Below are positions 1 through 9,812 of a DNA stretch of 64,000 nucleotides, in pieces. The stretch is from Hygrocybe punicea (Eukaryota; Basidiomycota; Agaricomycetes; Agaricales; Hygrophoraceae). The stretch spans positions 124,001-188,000 of the forward strand of contig OY744465.1 of assembly GCA_963556145.1 (NCBI GenBank). The letters are read 5' to 3'. The number at the start of each line of letters is the position of its first letter. The stretch's first letter is position 1. Made by a program: the position numbers and the translations under genes. The notes beneath the pieces were generated by a model. That model saw nothing but the letters and a program-made list of their open reading frames with translations. It was not told the origin of the DNA and made no database searches.

Positions 1-388
1 CACCGCTATTTGCAGCTTTGACACATTTGTAAACATTGGCACCCAATGAGGGATCACTTTGACCCTCAAAGATCGATTTTTCAATGGCAGAAGATTCCAG
101 ACATTGCCATAGTTGAAACATGGCGGTTCATCATTCATTACCAACAATCTCTAGTTGCCAATGGTCTGGTATTGAACAAGTTTGGTATCGCCTGACACGA
201 GGCCAAGAGCAGGTTGTGACGGTGCATATACTCTTCATGTAGTGATGTTGTGAACAAAACTGTCTGTGTTTTGATGGGAGTGGCTCTTTGCAGTCTTGAA
301 CATCACAACAAGGATGGCCCATATCAATTCTATCCATGACAGTCAAATGCAATGGCTCTACCGAACATGGGTCTATTACCGGAAACAA
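1..388 (-). pseudogene. KDZ transposase fragment with CxC6 cluster
   Basis: The minus-strand reading 388-131 encodes Cys/His pairs (HPCCDVQDC, FCSQHHY, CTVTTC, TCSIPDH) that match the CxC6 cysteine cluster of basidiomycete KDZ transposases. After two adjacent TGA codons the same frame continues as TAMFQLWQCLESSAIEK down to the left window edge, which resembles the segment after CxC6 (typically AMFQLKQRL). The gene is cut by the window edge and its 5' part is not recognised above about position 430. The two stops make it a pseudogene. KDZ transposases are DDE-type enzymes named Kyakuja-Dileera-Zisupton. The family call is fairly secure; the element's ends are not visible. Confidence 0.68.
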
Positions 389-429
389 AAACTATCGGAC
401 ATGGACTCACTGACAGCACCAGCTTCATT

Positions 430-1525
430 ATGACGTTCCCGTTGCACTTTTATTATTTGTGCGTTTGTGTGGTTTGAGTTGCGCTGAAGATGCAGGTTTG
501 GGGTGGCTTTGGAACAATAAAGATGATCCTAACCTTGGGGTGTCAGCATAGAAGTGACTGTGGATAATCAGTGTTGGGGATGGTAGTAAAGGAAATGGAA
601 ATGGAAGTAAAACATAATGCCGCAATGTAAAACTGGACAAATAATGATGAATCCGGTGTTGAACGGAGTGAAAGCGGATAAATAACGATGAACCCAACAA
701 TGCCGACAACGTTGGGTATGGCGGGTTGGGTCGGGTCAAGTCGGAAACAATGAATGAATATACGGGAACAACAATAAAGACGACAAAGTGAACTATAAAA
801 AGCTAATGGTCTATGTGGATGAGCATTTGAAGGGATTAAAATATAATTCTGACTATAGGGAAATGGGGACTAAGGGTATCTCTTTTTGTATTGTCGTCGG
901 GGACAATTTTTATAGTACATGAGTGAGTAGTCTATTTTTGGACATGTCTATTTTGGCTGATGGAAACTACAAAGAAAAGCTGGAATGGGGATGTGGAAAG
1001 GGGGGTTGCAATGCGACGAAGACAGGAAAATGGAGGGGCAAAGGAATATCATGAAAAAGATGTAAAATGTCCTACATATCTCTGAAAGGACAAGGGGATG
1101 GGTATATAAGGTAAGTCCGAAGTCGGGAATCGAGTCTGATGAGATCTGTCTCCTATGATTGGAAGTCTGGGGCTTATGAGACTACTGGATTTGGTCCGAA
1201 AGCGGCCATGACAAAGCGGCATACGTCGGGTCACATTGGTCACATTGGGTCACGTCACATCAGGTTACGTCAGGTTGGAATGGGAGTCATTTGGAAGCGT
1301 CGGGTTCATTCAGATTCGTGATATATCGATGACACAGACTCAGAGGGACGTTGAGTCTCTACAGCGCGTGCACGGTTTATTTAAGGTACACTTAGGCTTA
1401 GTTAGGCTAGATCTAGAGTTGAGAACTGAGCTCGACTTGTTGCTCCTACCACAACTGGGCCATCAGTAACCAATCTACCTGCAACTTTCCCCTGCCTGCC
1501 CCCTCAACCTCATCCCCAAGCATGG
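430..1525. other. No gene recognised
   Basis: This is about 1.1 kb with no convincing coding frame. It contains short reiterations of GGTCACATTG and of GGTTACGTCAGGTTGG near 1,225-1,280. The open frames seen here have no recognisable motif. It may be decayed transposon flank. Confidence 0.4.
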
Positions 1526-3165
1526 TCAGCTAATATCCAAGCTGCACATCAAGTACTTGCCAACCTTTATTGAAGCGCCTTTGCCATTTCTGACAATGAT
1601 GATGTGGACCCTCTTCAAGTCGCCTTCCATATTGACATGATAACATCGGATGCCATACCTGTGCTGAATGCAATGGAGATGGAAGGAGAGTCTGCAGGAG
1701 CCCCTGATGAATGTTGATTGCCAGAAGAATGGCTGCATAGTGGCACAGAACTTCTAGGTTACTTAGTTGTTTCCTTGTGAAGATTTGGGGAGCAGGTGCA
1801 GGGACGGTATGTAAAGTTTCAAGATGTGTCTCTTGTAATTCATTCTTTGCAACCTGCAGAAAAGATGCCAAGATCACAATACCTGCACCTGTCACCATCG
1901 TTCACACAGGGAAGGCTGGGCGCCCTTGAAAAGTAATCGATCTGGATTTTTTGCGTGAAGCATGCTCAGACAAACACCAAATCAAACTCATACAGCTTTC
2001 CAATCTACTAGGTGTCCATCGGAATGTTCTTTGTCTATATATGAAATGAGATGGAGTAATTCGTCAGTATTCGACAATGAGTAATGCTGATTTGGATATT
2101 TTGATCAAGACCTACAAAGTCCAGAAGCCAGAGTCTGGATTATGATATATAATCGGCTTTCTATGAAGACACGGATTCCGAGTTCAACGTCATTGAGTGG
2201 TGTCATCAATGAGGCATGTGGATGGTCTGGGACAGACATTACGGGATCAGAGGGTTGTGCAGTGGAAGGTATACAGTATCAAGCGGCCGAATGCCCTATG
2301 GCATCTCAATGGACACCACAAACTCATTTGATGGGGAATTGTCACACATGGTGTCATCGATGGGTATTGCAGAATGGTGGGTGATATACTTACTTGTGAG
2401 CCAAATATCCACTGAAACTACATGTATGCTGGTGACTGGCTTGCCAGCAAGCACAAACAATCGTGCAATGACTGTCCTTGATGTCTTCCTGGATGCAGTA
2501 TGTGAATATGGAATGCCATCGTGAATGTGTGGCAACCGTGGAGGCAAAAATATTTACTGTGCGATGTACATTGTTATGCGAAATGGCCCCAGGCATGCCT
2601 CCTTCATGTGGGGGTCATATGTTACTCATTAACCACACACAATAAATACCAATTGATTTACTCCACAGGTCAATGCGTAACACAAGAATTGAGCAACTGT
2701 GGGTAGAGGTTGGCTCCCCATTTGCCTGCTGTTGGAGAGCTTTCTTTAGTTGACTCGAAAGACTTCATGGCTTAGATGTCACAAACCCAACACATCTCTG
2801 GCTCCTCCACAGCCTATTCCTCAAGGCTATCAATGTAGATTGCATTTAATTTCAGAACGACTGGAATTCTCATCCAATTTCAGGGTCAAACAACAAGAGC
2901 CCCAAGGTAGGTATATATTAATTAATTCTCAATGTGTTTCAAATATGTTACAGGATTTGCAATTCATTGGCCAATTGAAGTATGGTGTATACGACGATGA
3001 CTGCAAAGGAGTACACCCAGATATCATCAACCAGTACTACAGAATCTCAGGAGACAGATCTCACCACCCTAAAAGCCAAACTGGAGCAGGACATCCAAAG
3101 GACAAAGCTGAAAGTGACTCCAAAACGGACACAAGTGAAAGGAAAGTAGTTCTTCAAGGTATTAA
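1526..3165 (+). pseudogene. Integrase-core DDE transposase, decayed
   Basis: Read across frames on the plus strand, this region gives the ordered landmarks of a basidiomycete integrase-core transposase. They are LLGVHRNVL (helix-turn-helix-like, about 2,000), the phrases RPNALWHLNGHHKLI and THGVIDGYC (about 2,285-2,370, around the first catalytic Asp, here Asn in HLNG where relatives have HMDG), STNNRAMTVLDVFLDAV and YGMPS (about 2,450-2,520), then RIEQLWVEVGSPFACCWR (about 2,680-2,735), a Trp/Leu-rich stretch and FIGQLKYGVYDDD (about 2,960-3,000). The frame breaks many times by stops and shifts, so this is a dead copy. The catalytic DGH-to-NGH change alone should inactivate it. No terminal repeats were identified. 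Confidence 0.75.
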
Positions 3166-3339
3166 CAGTGATCAGTGGGCCACGGCATGTCTGGCATGAA
3201 GGCATCGACATATCTCATCATTATAATCCATTTGGTGGCAAGGGAGAGGACCGGCAGTTTTTTGAGGTCCTTGCCAAAGTTGTTGAGCAAGAGGTTCAAC
3301 CAAATGGTTATGGATTGCACCCCAATGAATGGGAAGAGG

Positions 3340-3735
3340 AGAGGAATCCACATGGAATCCACCTTCAGTCCACCTTCAGTCCACATTGTCCACCTCCAGT
3401 CCACCTCCAGTCCACCTCCAGTCCACCTCCAGTCCACCTCCAGTCCACCTTCAGTCCACCTTTAGTCCTACCAAAATTTGTCCACCCCCAGTCCACTCCA
3501 GGTGGACTCCACATGGAGTCCGCATGTAGGACTGGACTCATGGTGGACTATTGGTGGACTTTGTCCAGACTTTTGATGGACTGATAAATGATTTTCAGGA
3601 TAAAGCTTCCACATGGATTCCACATGGACTCCACATGGACAAGACATGGACTATGGGACTGATGCAAGAACAGATTCAAGATGGACTCCATGTGGACTCC
3701 ATGTGGACTTTATCCGGACTTTTTATGGACTGATG
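3340..3735. repeat. GTCCACCT / GGTGGACT short-repeat array, left copy
   Basis: A dense irregular array of the core GTCCACC and its complement GGTGGAC. The first half (3,343-3,500) is mainly in one orientation, TCCAGTCCACCTCCAGTCCA. The second half (3,500-3,735) is mainly ATGTGGACT and GGTGGACT. Short frames rich in Ser-Pro-Pro arise from the reiteration and are not genes. A second array of the same core lies at 7,395-7,675. Confidence 0.8.
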
Positions 3736-5860
3736 AATGATGATCATAACAAAGTAACTATTATGTATTTCATGGGTTCATGACATAAACTAGACATGAA
3801 AGCATCATAAACAGAAATCAACATTTTAGCATACTTTTTATGAAGGAGTTGAAATTCAGTTAGAAACCTTATACAAATTTCTAAACCGCCGGCTTTCATT
3901 GACCATTTTGTAATTTACTAACCCAATTTTGTAAATAATGCAATTCTAAAACTGCCAGGGGTCTTAGAAGTCACAAGAGCATATTATTTATTTTAGGTAA
4001 TATTTTCCCATGCTCCATATTTAGTAACTCTCAAGTCTATGCAAAACTAATGGTCCTCTATCTGATTGTATTTATCATAATCATATCAAATATGAGTATT
4101 ATTATATCAGCTCTTGTAATTAGAAGTGCTCAATTCTGAAGAAAGGTTGCATGACTTGTTATGCAACCTTGAGTATGCACAGTCACAGACTGTGCATACT
4201 GTTACTGTTACAAACCACTAAATTATGTAATATTTCATATTAGTGAATATTGTCACAAGCAGTATTCTATTATTTAGAAACATTTTTATCATCATACAAT
4301 TGTATGATATGAAAATAGTTGGTTTCAACACTCACTCAGTTCAAGCCCTTACAATTTGTTCAAGATGATACATATGTAAAGACAACATCTGAACTGCATA
4401 GTTCCTGTTAATGAAAAACCTATGATGCAATTGCTAGCCTTCTCTGTCAATGTCAATTCCATCATCAATGTCACTATCATCATCACCATCAGAATCTATT
4501 TCCTCTCCCCTCTTCTGCTTTTCTGTCTGCCTTTTGATCACTTGCTCTGTATGAAGAAACAGCATTGTATGCAAAAACCAGTTAAAGTTGCCCACAGTCA
4601 TTCTTTTCAGAATGGTCTGAAATCCTCCTACCCATGCATTTAACTGCTCACTTGCCTATAATATGTTTTAGTATCAGCTAAGTAAATGATTGAAATAGAA
4701 CTTGCTTGAGTATTAAATGCACATTTATTATGAGGGTTCCCATGCCTATCATGTTCAACCGTGACAAGATTTGGTTGAAAACCATTCAGGGGAGCAGGAT
4801 TGCACCATGTTCAACACAGATAGTCTGACGTATGATGATTGATATAATGATAGGAATCCACAATGTTGCTTTCCATGTGTTCCAACTCCCATGTAATGGC
4901 CATGTGGAGGACCATGCAGGCTTGGTCAATGCAAACATAATCTGGTCATATTTCAGAAATTGGATAGGCCTTTTTTTGAAACCTCTGGACCTTTATCTAA
5001 GGTCTTTTTTCATCTTTTTCATTGCCATTTTCAGTAATCCTGGCAGAGCTTGAAATGCATACCAAATATCTGTGTTTTGTAAATAACCAATGAAATACAG
5101 GATGGATTGTTAAGGTGTTACAGGAAAAAATCATCTATCTTACAAGAGCTAGGCAGCCCCATGTTTAGTTCCTGAATAATACATGTATTACAAAAGACAT
5201 AAACAATTCAACTGTTTTCAGTCTGAGCAAATAACTCAGCAGCCAGACTTCAGATTCACACAGTTGTATGAGCAAATCCTATCTATAGTTCTAGGGCTAG
5301 GCAGCCCCCTAATTAATGTTACACACTGTTCATTTTTACATGGAGTTATGAACATACTAAATAATGTAGATTATCCAGGACTAAGCTTTTGCTCTGACAC
5401 AGGAGACAGACAAGGATTTTTTGTGATCAAATAATATGCAAATATCCAGTCACAATTTAAATCCTAAATATTTGAATCATTTTCTATTTTCTGAATGCTC
5501 ACAATAATAAAAACAATAAAGTAGTATTTTCTGTGTGCACCATTTTCTGTATGAATACCACTTTTAGATAATATTATTCTGCAATATTTCCATACTGAGA
5601 TAACAACACAAATGGTTTCAAAATGTGACTGGATATCTGCATATTATTTGATTGCAAACAATCCTCATCCATCTCCTGTGTGAGTTGCTACCTTTTTCAC
5701 TCCCAGGCCATATTTTGTTCAGATCTTGGTCTGATCACAGCTGCCATACAATAGTCAGTCTTGACAGCCCATCTTTGGCAAGTTTTTCGGGAAATTTTAC
5801 ACTTTTGTTAGTTTTCTGTAACTACATCACTATTCCAAATTTACCTAAATAATTATTACT
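3736..5860. other. AT-rich gene-free segment with hairpins
   Basis: About 2.1 kb without a recognisable gene. It contains two adjacent hairpins at 4,144-4,200. It also has a diverged inverted repeat: the sequence around 5,395-5,450 (ending in a CAAATATCCAGTCACA-like stretch) recurs inverted at about 5,620-5,690. A 13-bp sequence GCTAGGCAGCCCC occurs twice (about 5,147 and 5,296). It may be the interior of a non-autonomous element bounded by the two GTCCACC arrays. Confidence 0.45.
4144..4200. repeat. Twin hairpins
   Basis: Two perfect inverted repeats lie side by side. Arms AGGTTGCAT/ATGCAACCT (4,144-4,152 and 4,161-4,169) enclose an 8-nt loop. Arms AGTATGCACAGT/ACTGTGCATACT (4,172-4,183 and 4,189-4,200) enclose a 5-nt loop. 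No gene or terminator context explains them. Confidence 0.8.
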
Positions 5861-5864
5861 AAAG

Positions 5865-6175
5865 GAGGGGGTGGAGAAGATAAGGTGGGGACAGGAGGAA
5901 AAAAGGGCAAGGAGAGGGGGGGAAGGGGGGGAGTGAGAGTGAGGGGAAGGGGAAAGTGGGAGGGGAAGTGAGAAGGGAGGGGAAAGTGGGAGGTGAGGGA
6001 GGTGGAGGGGGGGAAACGGGGGAGGGCAAGGGAGGGGTTAACGGGGGGGCAAAGGAGGGGGAATCGGGGCAGCAAGGGAGGGGGAATTGGGGTGGAAATG
6101 GAAGGGGAATTGGGGCAGAAAGGGAGGGGGAAACGGGGAGGAAAGGGAGGGGGAAACGGGGGGGAGAGGGAGAGG
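5865..6175 (+). repeat. G-rich low-complexity tract
   Basis: A nearly pure purine plus strand with repeated runs of three or more G, such as GGGGGAAACGGGG and GGAGGGGGAA units. Many clustered G-runs make G-quadruplex formation plausible. Open frames on both strands here (Gly/Glu-rich or Pro/Ser-rich) come from composition and are not annotated as genes. Confidence 0.8.
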
Positions 6176-6179
6176 GCGG

Positions 6180-7140
6180 TGGTCCGTCCTCGCCTGGCAG
6201 TCCTCAGTTGCTGCCGCCGCTTGTTGCTGTCATTGCCATTGCCATTGCCATTGACGCTGCTGTTGCTGCTGCTGCTGTTACTGTTGTCGTCGTCCCTCGT
6301 CATCCCCGTAGCTACTTAGAATACAATTGTTAGTAAAAAAATGAATGAATAACAAAAAAACTCACGAAGCGGTGGGGGAGGGTGGTGCACCCTCCCCCGC
6401 GTCCGGTTCTTGCATGCATTGCTGCTGCTGCCGCTGTGGTCGCTGCTGCTGTTGCGGTGGCGTTGCCGTTGGGGTCCGGCCTCCTTTCCGGGTGCAGGGC
6501 GTTTGGATGCGGGGGGTCCTCATTTGGGGTCGGCGTTGACGTGGACTGTGGGACAAGATTAGAAGAAAAGAATCAAAACAAAACAAAAATCCATACCTGG
6601 GACAGCGGGAGTGGGCGCGCCACCATCCTGCTGCGTCCGTTTTACTGCCTTCGTTCCTGTCTCCTCCCTGTTTGGTCGCATCGCGGTCATCTGGGGGTCA
6701 TTGCTGGCCATTGGGTGTCCCTCACCGTCTACGCCACTTTGGCCACGTCCTCTTTGTTGTGGATGTTGAGGGCACGTGGGCGTTGTAGGTAATAGTCAGT
6801 AACACAATATAAAAACAAAAACATCAACAAAAAAACATACTGATGGGGGGTGGGCACATCACTACCCCCTCCATAGCTGCCTGTGTTCGTCCGGGTCATG
6901 ATGTTGCTGTTGTTGCTGTTGCCGTTGGCGTCCCTGCTCCTGTTCCCGTTCCCGTTCCTGTTCCCGTTCCTGTTCCTGTTCCCATTCCTGTTCCCCCGGT
7001 CTCGGTCCCATTTGCATTGCTGTTCTGGCGTGGACGTGGACAGGGGCATGGGCATGCTTCGTGAGGTTGGCAGGCGTCGAGCGTGGGTGTTTGGAGTTGG
7101 GTGTTGGTTGGGTGTGTTTGCACAGTCACGCCTTTGTTGA
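6180..7140. repeat. GC-rich low-complexity block with exon-intron-like pattern
   Basis: Compositionally biased repeats: GCTGCTGCTGCC-type triplets (6,235-6,290 and 6,418-6,470) and TTCCCGTTCCTG hexamers (6,940-7,000). A perfect 10-bp-arm palindrome lies at 6,374-6,398 (GGGGGAGGGT, 5-nt loop, ACCCTCCCCC). AT-rich interludes of about 50 nt have splice-site-like borders when read on the minus strand, for example GGTATGG to CCCACAG over about 6,549-6,597. This could be a degenerate spliced transcript unit or a low-complexity relative of the 13-15 kb and 46.6-47.6 kb blocks. No protein family is recognisable. Confidence 0.5.
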
Positions 7141-7269
7141 TGATCATGTGATGTGTTGGTGCTGTACGCTACAATAAATATGTAAATACATGTATGAAGA
7201 AATAAATAAATATATATATATATTGCGGACAGGGTGAGAACTGAGCAATCCTGGTGAAGTGAAGCAAAG

Positions 7270-7350
7270 GTTGTGTAGACAAGTGATTATAGCTCCATGC
7301 TGGAGTTGTTGTAGTCTGGGGTTCAATCTCAGGAAGTGGCACTTTTTTAT
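7270..7350 (+). other. tRNA-like / SINE-like candidate
   Basis: A 5-bp stem CTGGG/CTCAG encloses loop GTTCAAT, and GGTTCAATCTC resembles a polymerase III B box. TAGCTCCATGCTGG some 30 nt upstream resembles an A box, and a T run follows (ACTTTTTT). No full cloverleaf could be drawn, so a real tRNA gene is not claimed. It could be a tRNA-derived SINE remnant or chance. Confidence 0.2.
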
Positions 7351-7394
7351 TTAAATAACAACTACAAATCATAAACCTACCGGGAAAGAAAAAT

Positions 7395-7675
7395 TCACCC
7401 GGACTCCACCTGGACTCCACATGGATTCCTCATGGACTTCAATTAGGTGGAGTCCTGATTCTCCATCAAAAGTCCTCCGGAGTCCACCATGTGGACTGGA
7501 CTTTAGGTGGACTCCACATGGACTTTAGGTGGACTTTAGGTGGATGGAAAAATGTCAATTTGGCTGTGAGTCCACATAAAGTCCACCTTCAGTCCACCTA
7601 AAGTCCACTAATAGTCCGGATGCAGTCCACCTATAGTCCACCAAGAGTCCACATGGACTTTAGGTGGATCCCCGG
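7395..7675. repeat. GTCCACCT / GGTGGACT short-repeat array, right copy
   Basis: A second array of the same core found at 3,340-3,735, in both orientations (GGACTCCACATGGACT, TTTAGGTGGACT, AAAGTCCACC). The two arrays bracket 3.7 kb of gene-free sequence. No clean terminal inverted repeat or target duplication could be defined. Confidence 0.8.
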
Positions 7676-7925
7676 CTTAGTTACAAGTGCTCTATCAGAG
7701 CATGAGGGGGAGGGAGGTAGTGCAGACTGAAAACATGAGGGGATATGCTAACATAATCTATAAACATATTAATAATTTTTAAGATGGTTTGTTGACTCAA
7801 TGAATTTGGAGTTGGAACTAATGTGGGCCAGTGCCAGTCCAAAATCATTCTCCTGCTTTTGCTCATTTTCTATAATAGCCTAAGATAGACCTCATCCACA
7901 AACAGTTACATCACATGAAATGGCG

Positions 7926-8270
7926 TGACAATGAAGTAAAACCTCTGTAGATAACTTTTGGAGATGTTTAAAAAAATGTGTTCCAGTGAAATGTTCAGAG
8001 AGTGGTTCTAGAGGGATCTGTGTATTCTAAAGTTGAATTTTCAATCATTTGAAGGAGGAGATGGATATTTGGTCTGCCCATCAACCACCGTGACACCTCC
8101 ATAACATACACCAATGGGTTAGACCAAATATCTATCTCCTCCTTCAAATGATTGAAAATTCAACTTTAGAATACACAGATCCCTCTAGAACCACTCTCTG
8201 AACATTTCACTGGAACACATTTTTTTAAACATCTCCAAAAGTTATCTACAGAGGTTTTACTTCATTGTCA
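7926..8270. repeat. Foldback palindrome, 150-bp arms
   Basis: Arms 7,926-8,075 and 8,121-8,270 are reverse complements with, by eye, a single mismatch (ATCCATC versus ATCTATC), separated by a 45-nt loop. Even the A7/T7 run matches. Such near-identity implies a recent inverted duplication or a foldback MITE. No clear target duplication was found. Confidence 0.9.
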
Positions 8271-9285
8271 TGAATATATCATAGCATTTCTATTCCGTTG
8301 AATATGCAGTGAGATAACTCAAATTTCCACATGCTATTTATTTTGGAATTTTTTTAGGCTCTGCCAACTTGCCTGAAATAGACAATAAGCATGGCCCAGC
8401 CCAAGATTTGGGCTGGTCCAATCACTGATGGCTCAATACTGGGTCAACATCTATTTGATGTCATGGAAGGACTTAGCAAAAATTGTGGAAGGACTTTGTG
8501 AAACAAGGTGATATATTCAAACTTCATCACAACTCCAAGCCCAATTTTTGAACCTTTGCTATGTTCAACTGATTCTAAACTAGATCAACTCTCTGTTCTC
8601 TACACTACCAGGCTCAAGAATGGCAAGTACATCCCCTTATACTATTTTCCTTCACTCTTCTACACTTATTGACTTCTTTTGACTCACAGAGGATGATGAG
8701 CTGAGCACTGCCAGAGCAGGAGGAGACCTAGTGTAGCTCACCAGTAGTACCAGAAATTGCACAATAGCAATATTTTTTGCCTGTTCCTATTCCCATGAAG
8801 TTGACTTCTGGATCCAGTGTTCTATATCAGATCTTTCACATCGATGCTGTGTGGTAAACCCTGGATATTGGAGATGCTGCCTTTTTTGCACTGAAGCATG
8901 GCTGGCTCTGGCCTGCCTCAATGTCTCAGGTCACATGGCTGATGTGGGATGACCAATAGAACATCAGTGTACATCTCAACTGTTGGATCCATATAGGATT
9001 AGTATACACTTCATCTCATAAGATGCTGACCCCCTCTGATCACTTCTTGGTTGATCAAACCTGTAGTTCCCAATCAGGAACCATGCTGACACTTGCTGTC
9101 ACAACACCTGGCCAGCCAGTGGTGATTTAACAGATAATAGATCACTTTTGGTATATACCATGTTCCTCCCAATGAGAATAACTGTTTATCCAAACAGTAA
9201 TCAGTACACAAGCATCAATGGAAAGTAATCTGTCACATTTAGAATGTGTCCTAGACATAAATTTTAAAAATAAACACTGATGCCG
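8271..9285. other. No gene recognised
   Basis: About 1 kb of AT-rich sequence between the foldback palindrome and the left end of the large KDZ element. No coding frame with recognisable motifs was found. Confidence 0.4.
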
Positions 9286-9525
9286 CAGGGCATTCAGCAA
9301 GATATTACCAACTGACTTGGGATGCCTGAAAATGAGATTGCCCAACTCACTTGGGGATAGCTGAATCAGGCTGAGATATATCCTGGCCCAACTGAGATGG
9401 TCCAGGCTGGTGTTCCCAGGATATATCCTGGCCCAACTGAGATGGTCCAGGCTGGTGTTCTCAGGATATATCCTGGGCCAACTGAGATGGTCCAGGCTGA
9501 TGCTGTCAGGATATATCCTGGCTCA
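9286..9525 (+). repeat. Left terminal inverted repeat with 45-bp subterminal units
   Basis: A unique terminal part (9,292-9,375) is followed by about 3.5 copies of a 45-bp unit with core CCAGGATATATCCTGG, a perfect 16-bp palindrome, and spacer AACTGAGATGGTCCAGGCTG. Arrays like this are plausible transposase binding sites. That role is inferred. Confidence 0.88.
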
Positions 9526-9812
9526 TCTTGCAGTGTTCAGGCCAATGTTCTTAAGATATCATCCTCAGGTTATGTCCACAAGACATCTGTTTTGTTGCTA
9601 GATGATAATCTACCATCATAACTTGATTGATTCATTGTAGTCAACACCTGGTAGACAACTACCCATGAAGCTCTGATACATGTCAGCCCTTCTTGTATTT
9701 TTTCTTTGAAGGTCCCTGCTCATCTTCTCCCTCTGGATCTATATGACGTTTGGACCGTTGCCTATTATTGTTGAATTAGTATCCTTTTCACAACTTATCC
9801 CACAATCATGAC

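Noticed and set aside
428..739. Minus-strand frame of 103 codons
   Set aside because: Composition is irregular (Ser/Leu/His-rich), with no motif and no supporting splice or frame continuity.
3340..3735. CRISPR-like array
   Set aside because: Repeats are short, overlapping and of mixed orientation with no fixed-length spacers, and the genome is eukaryotic.
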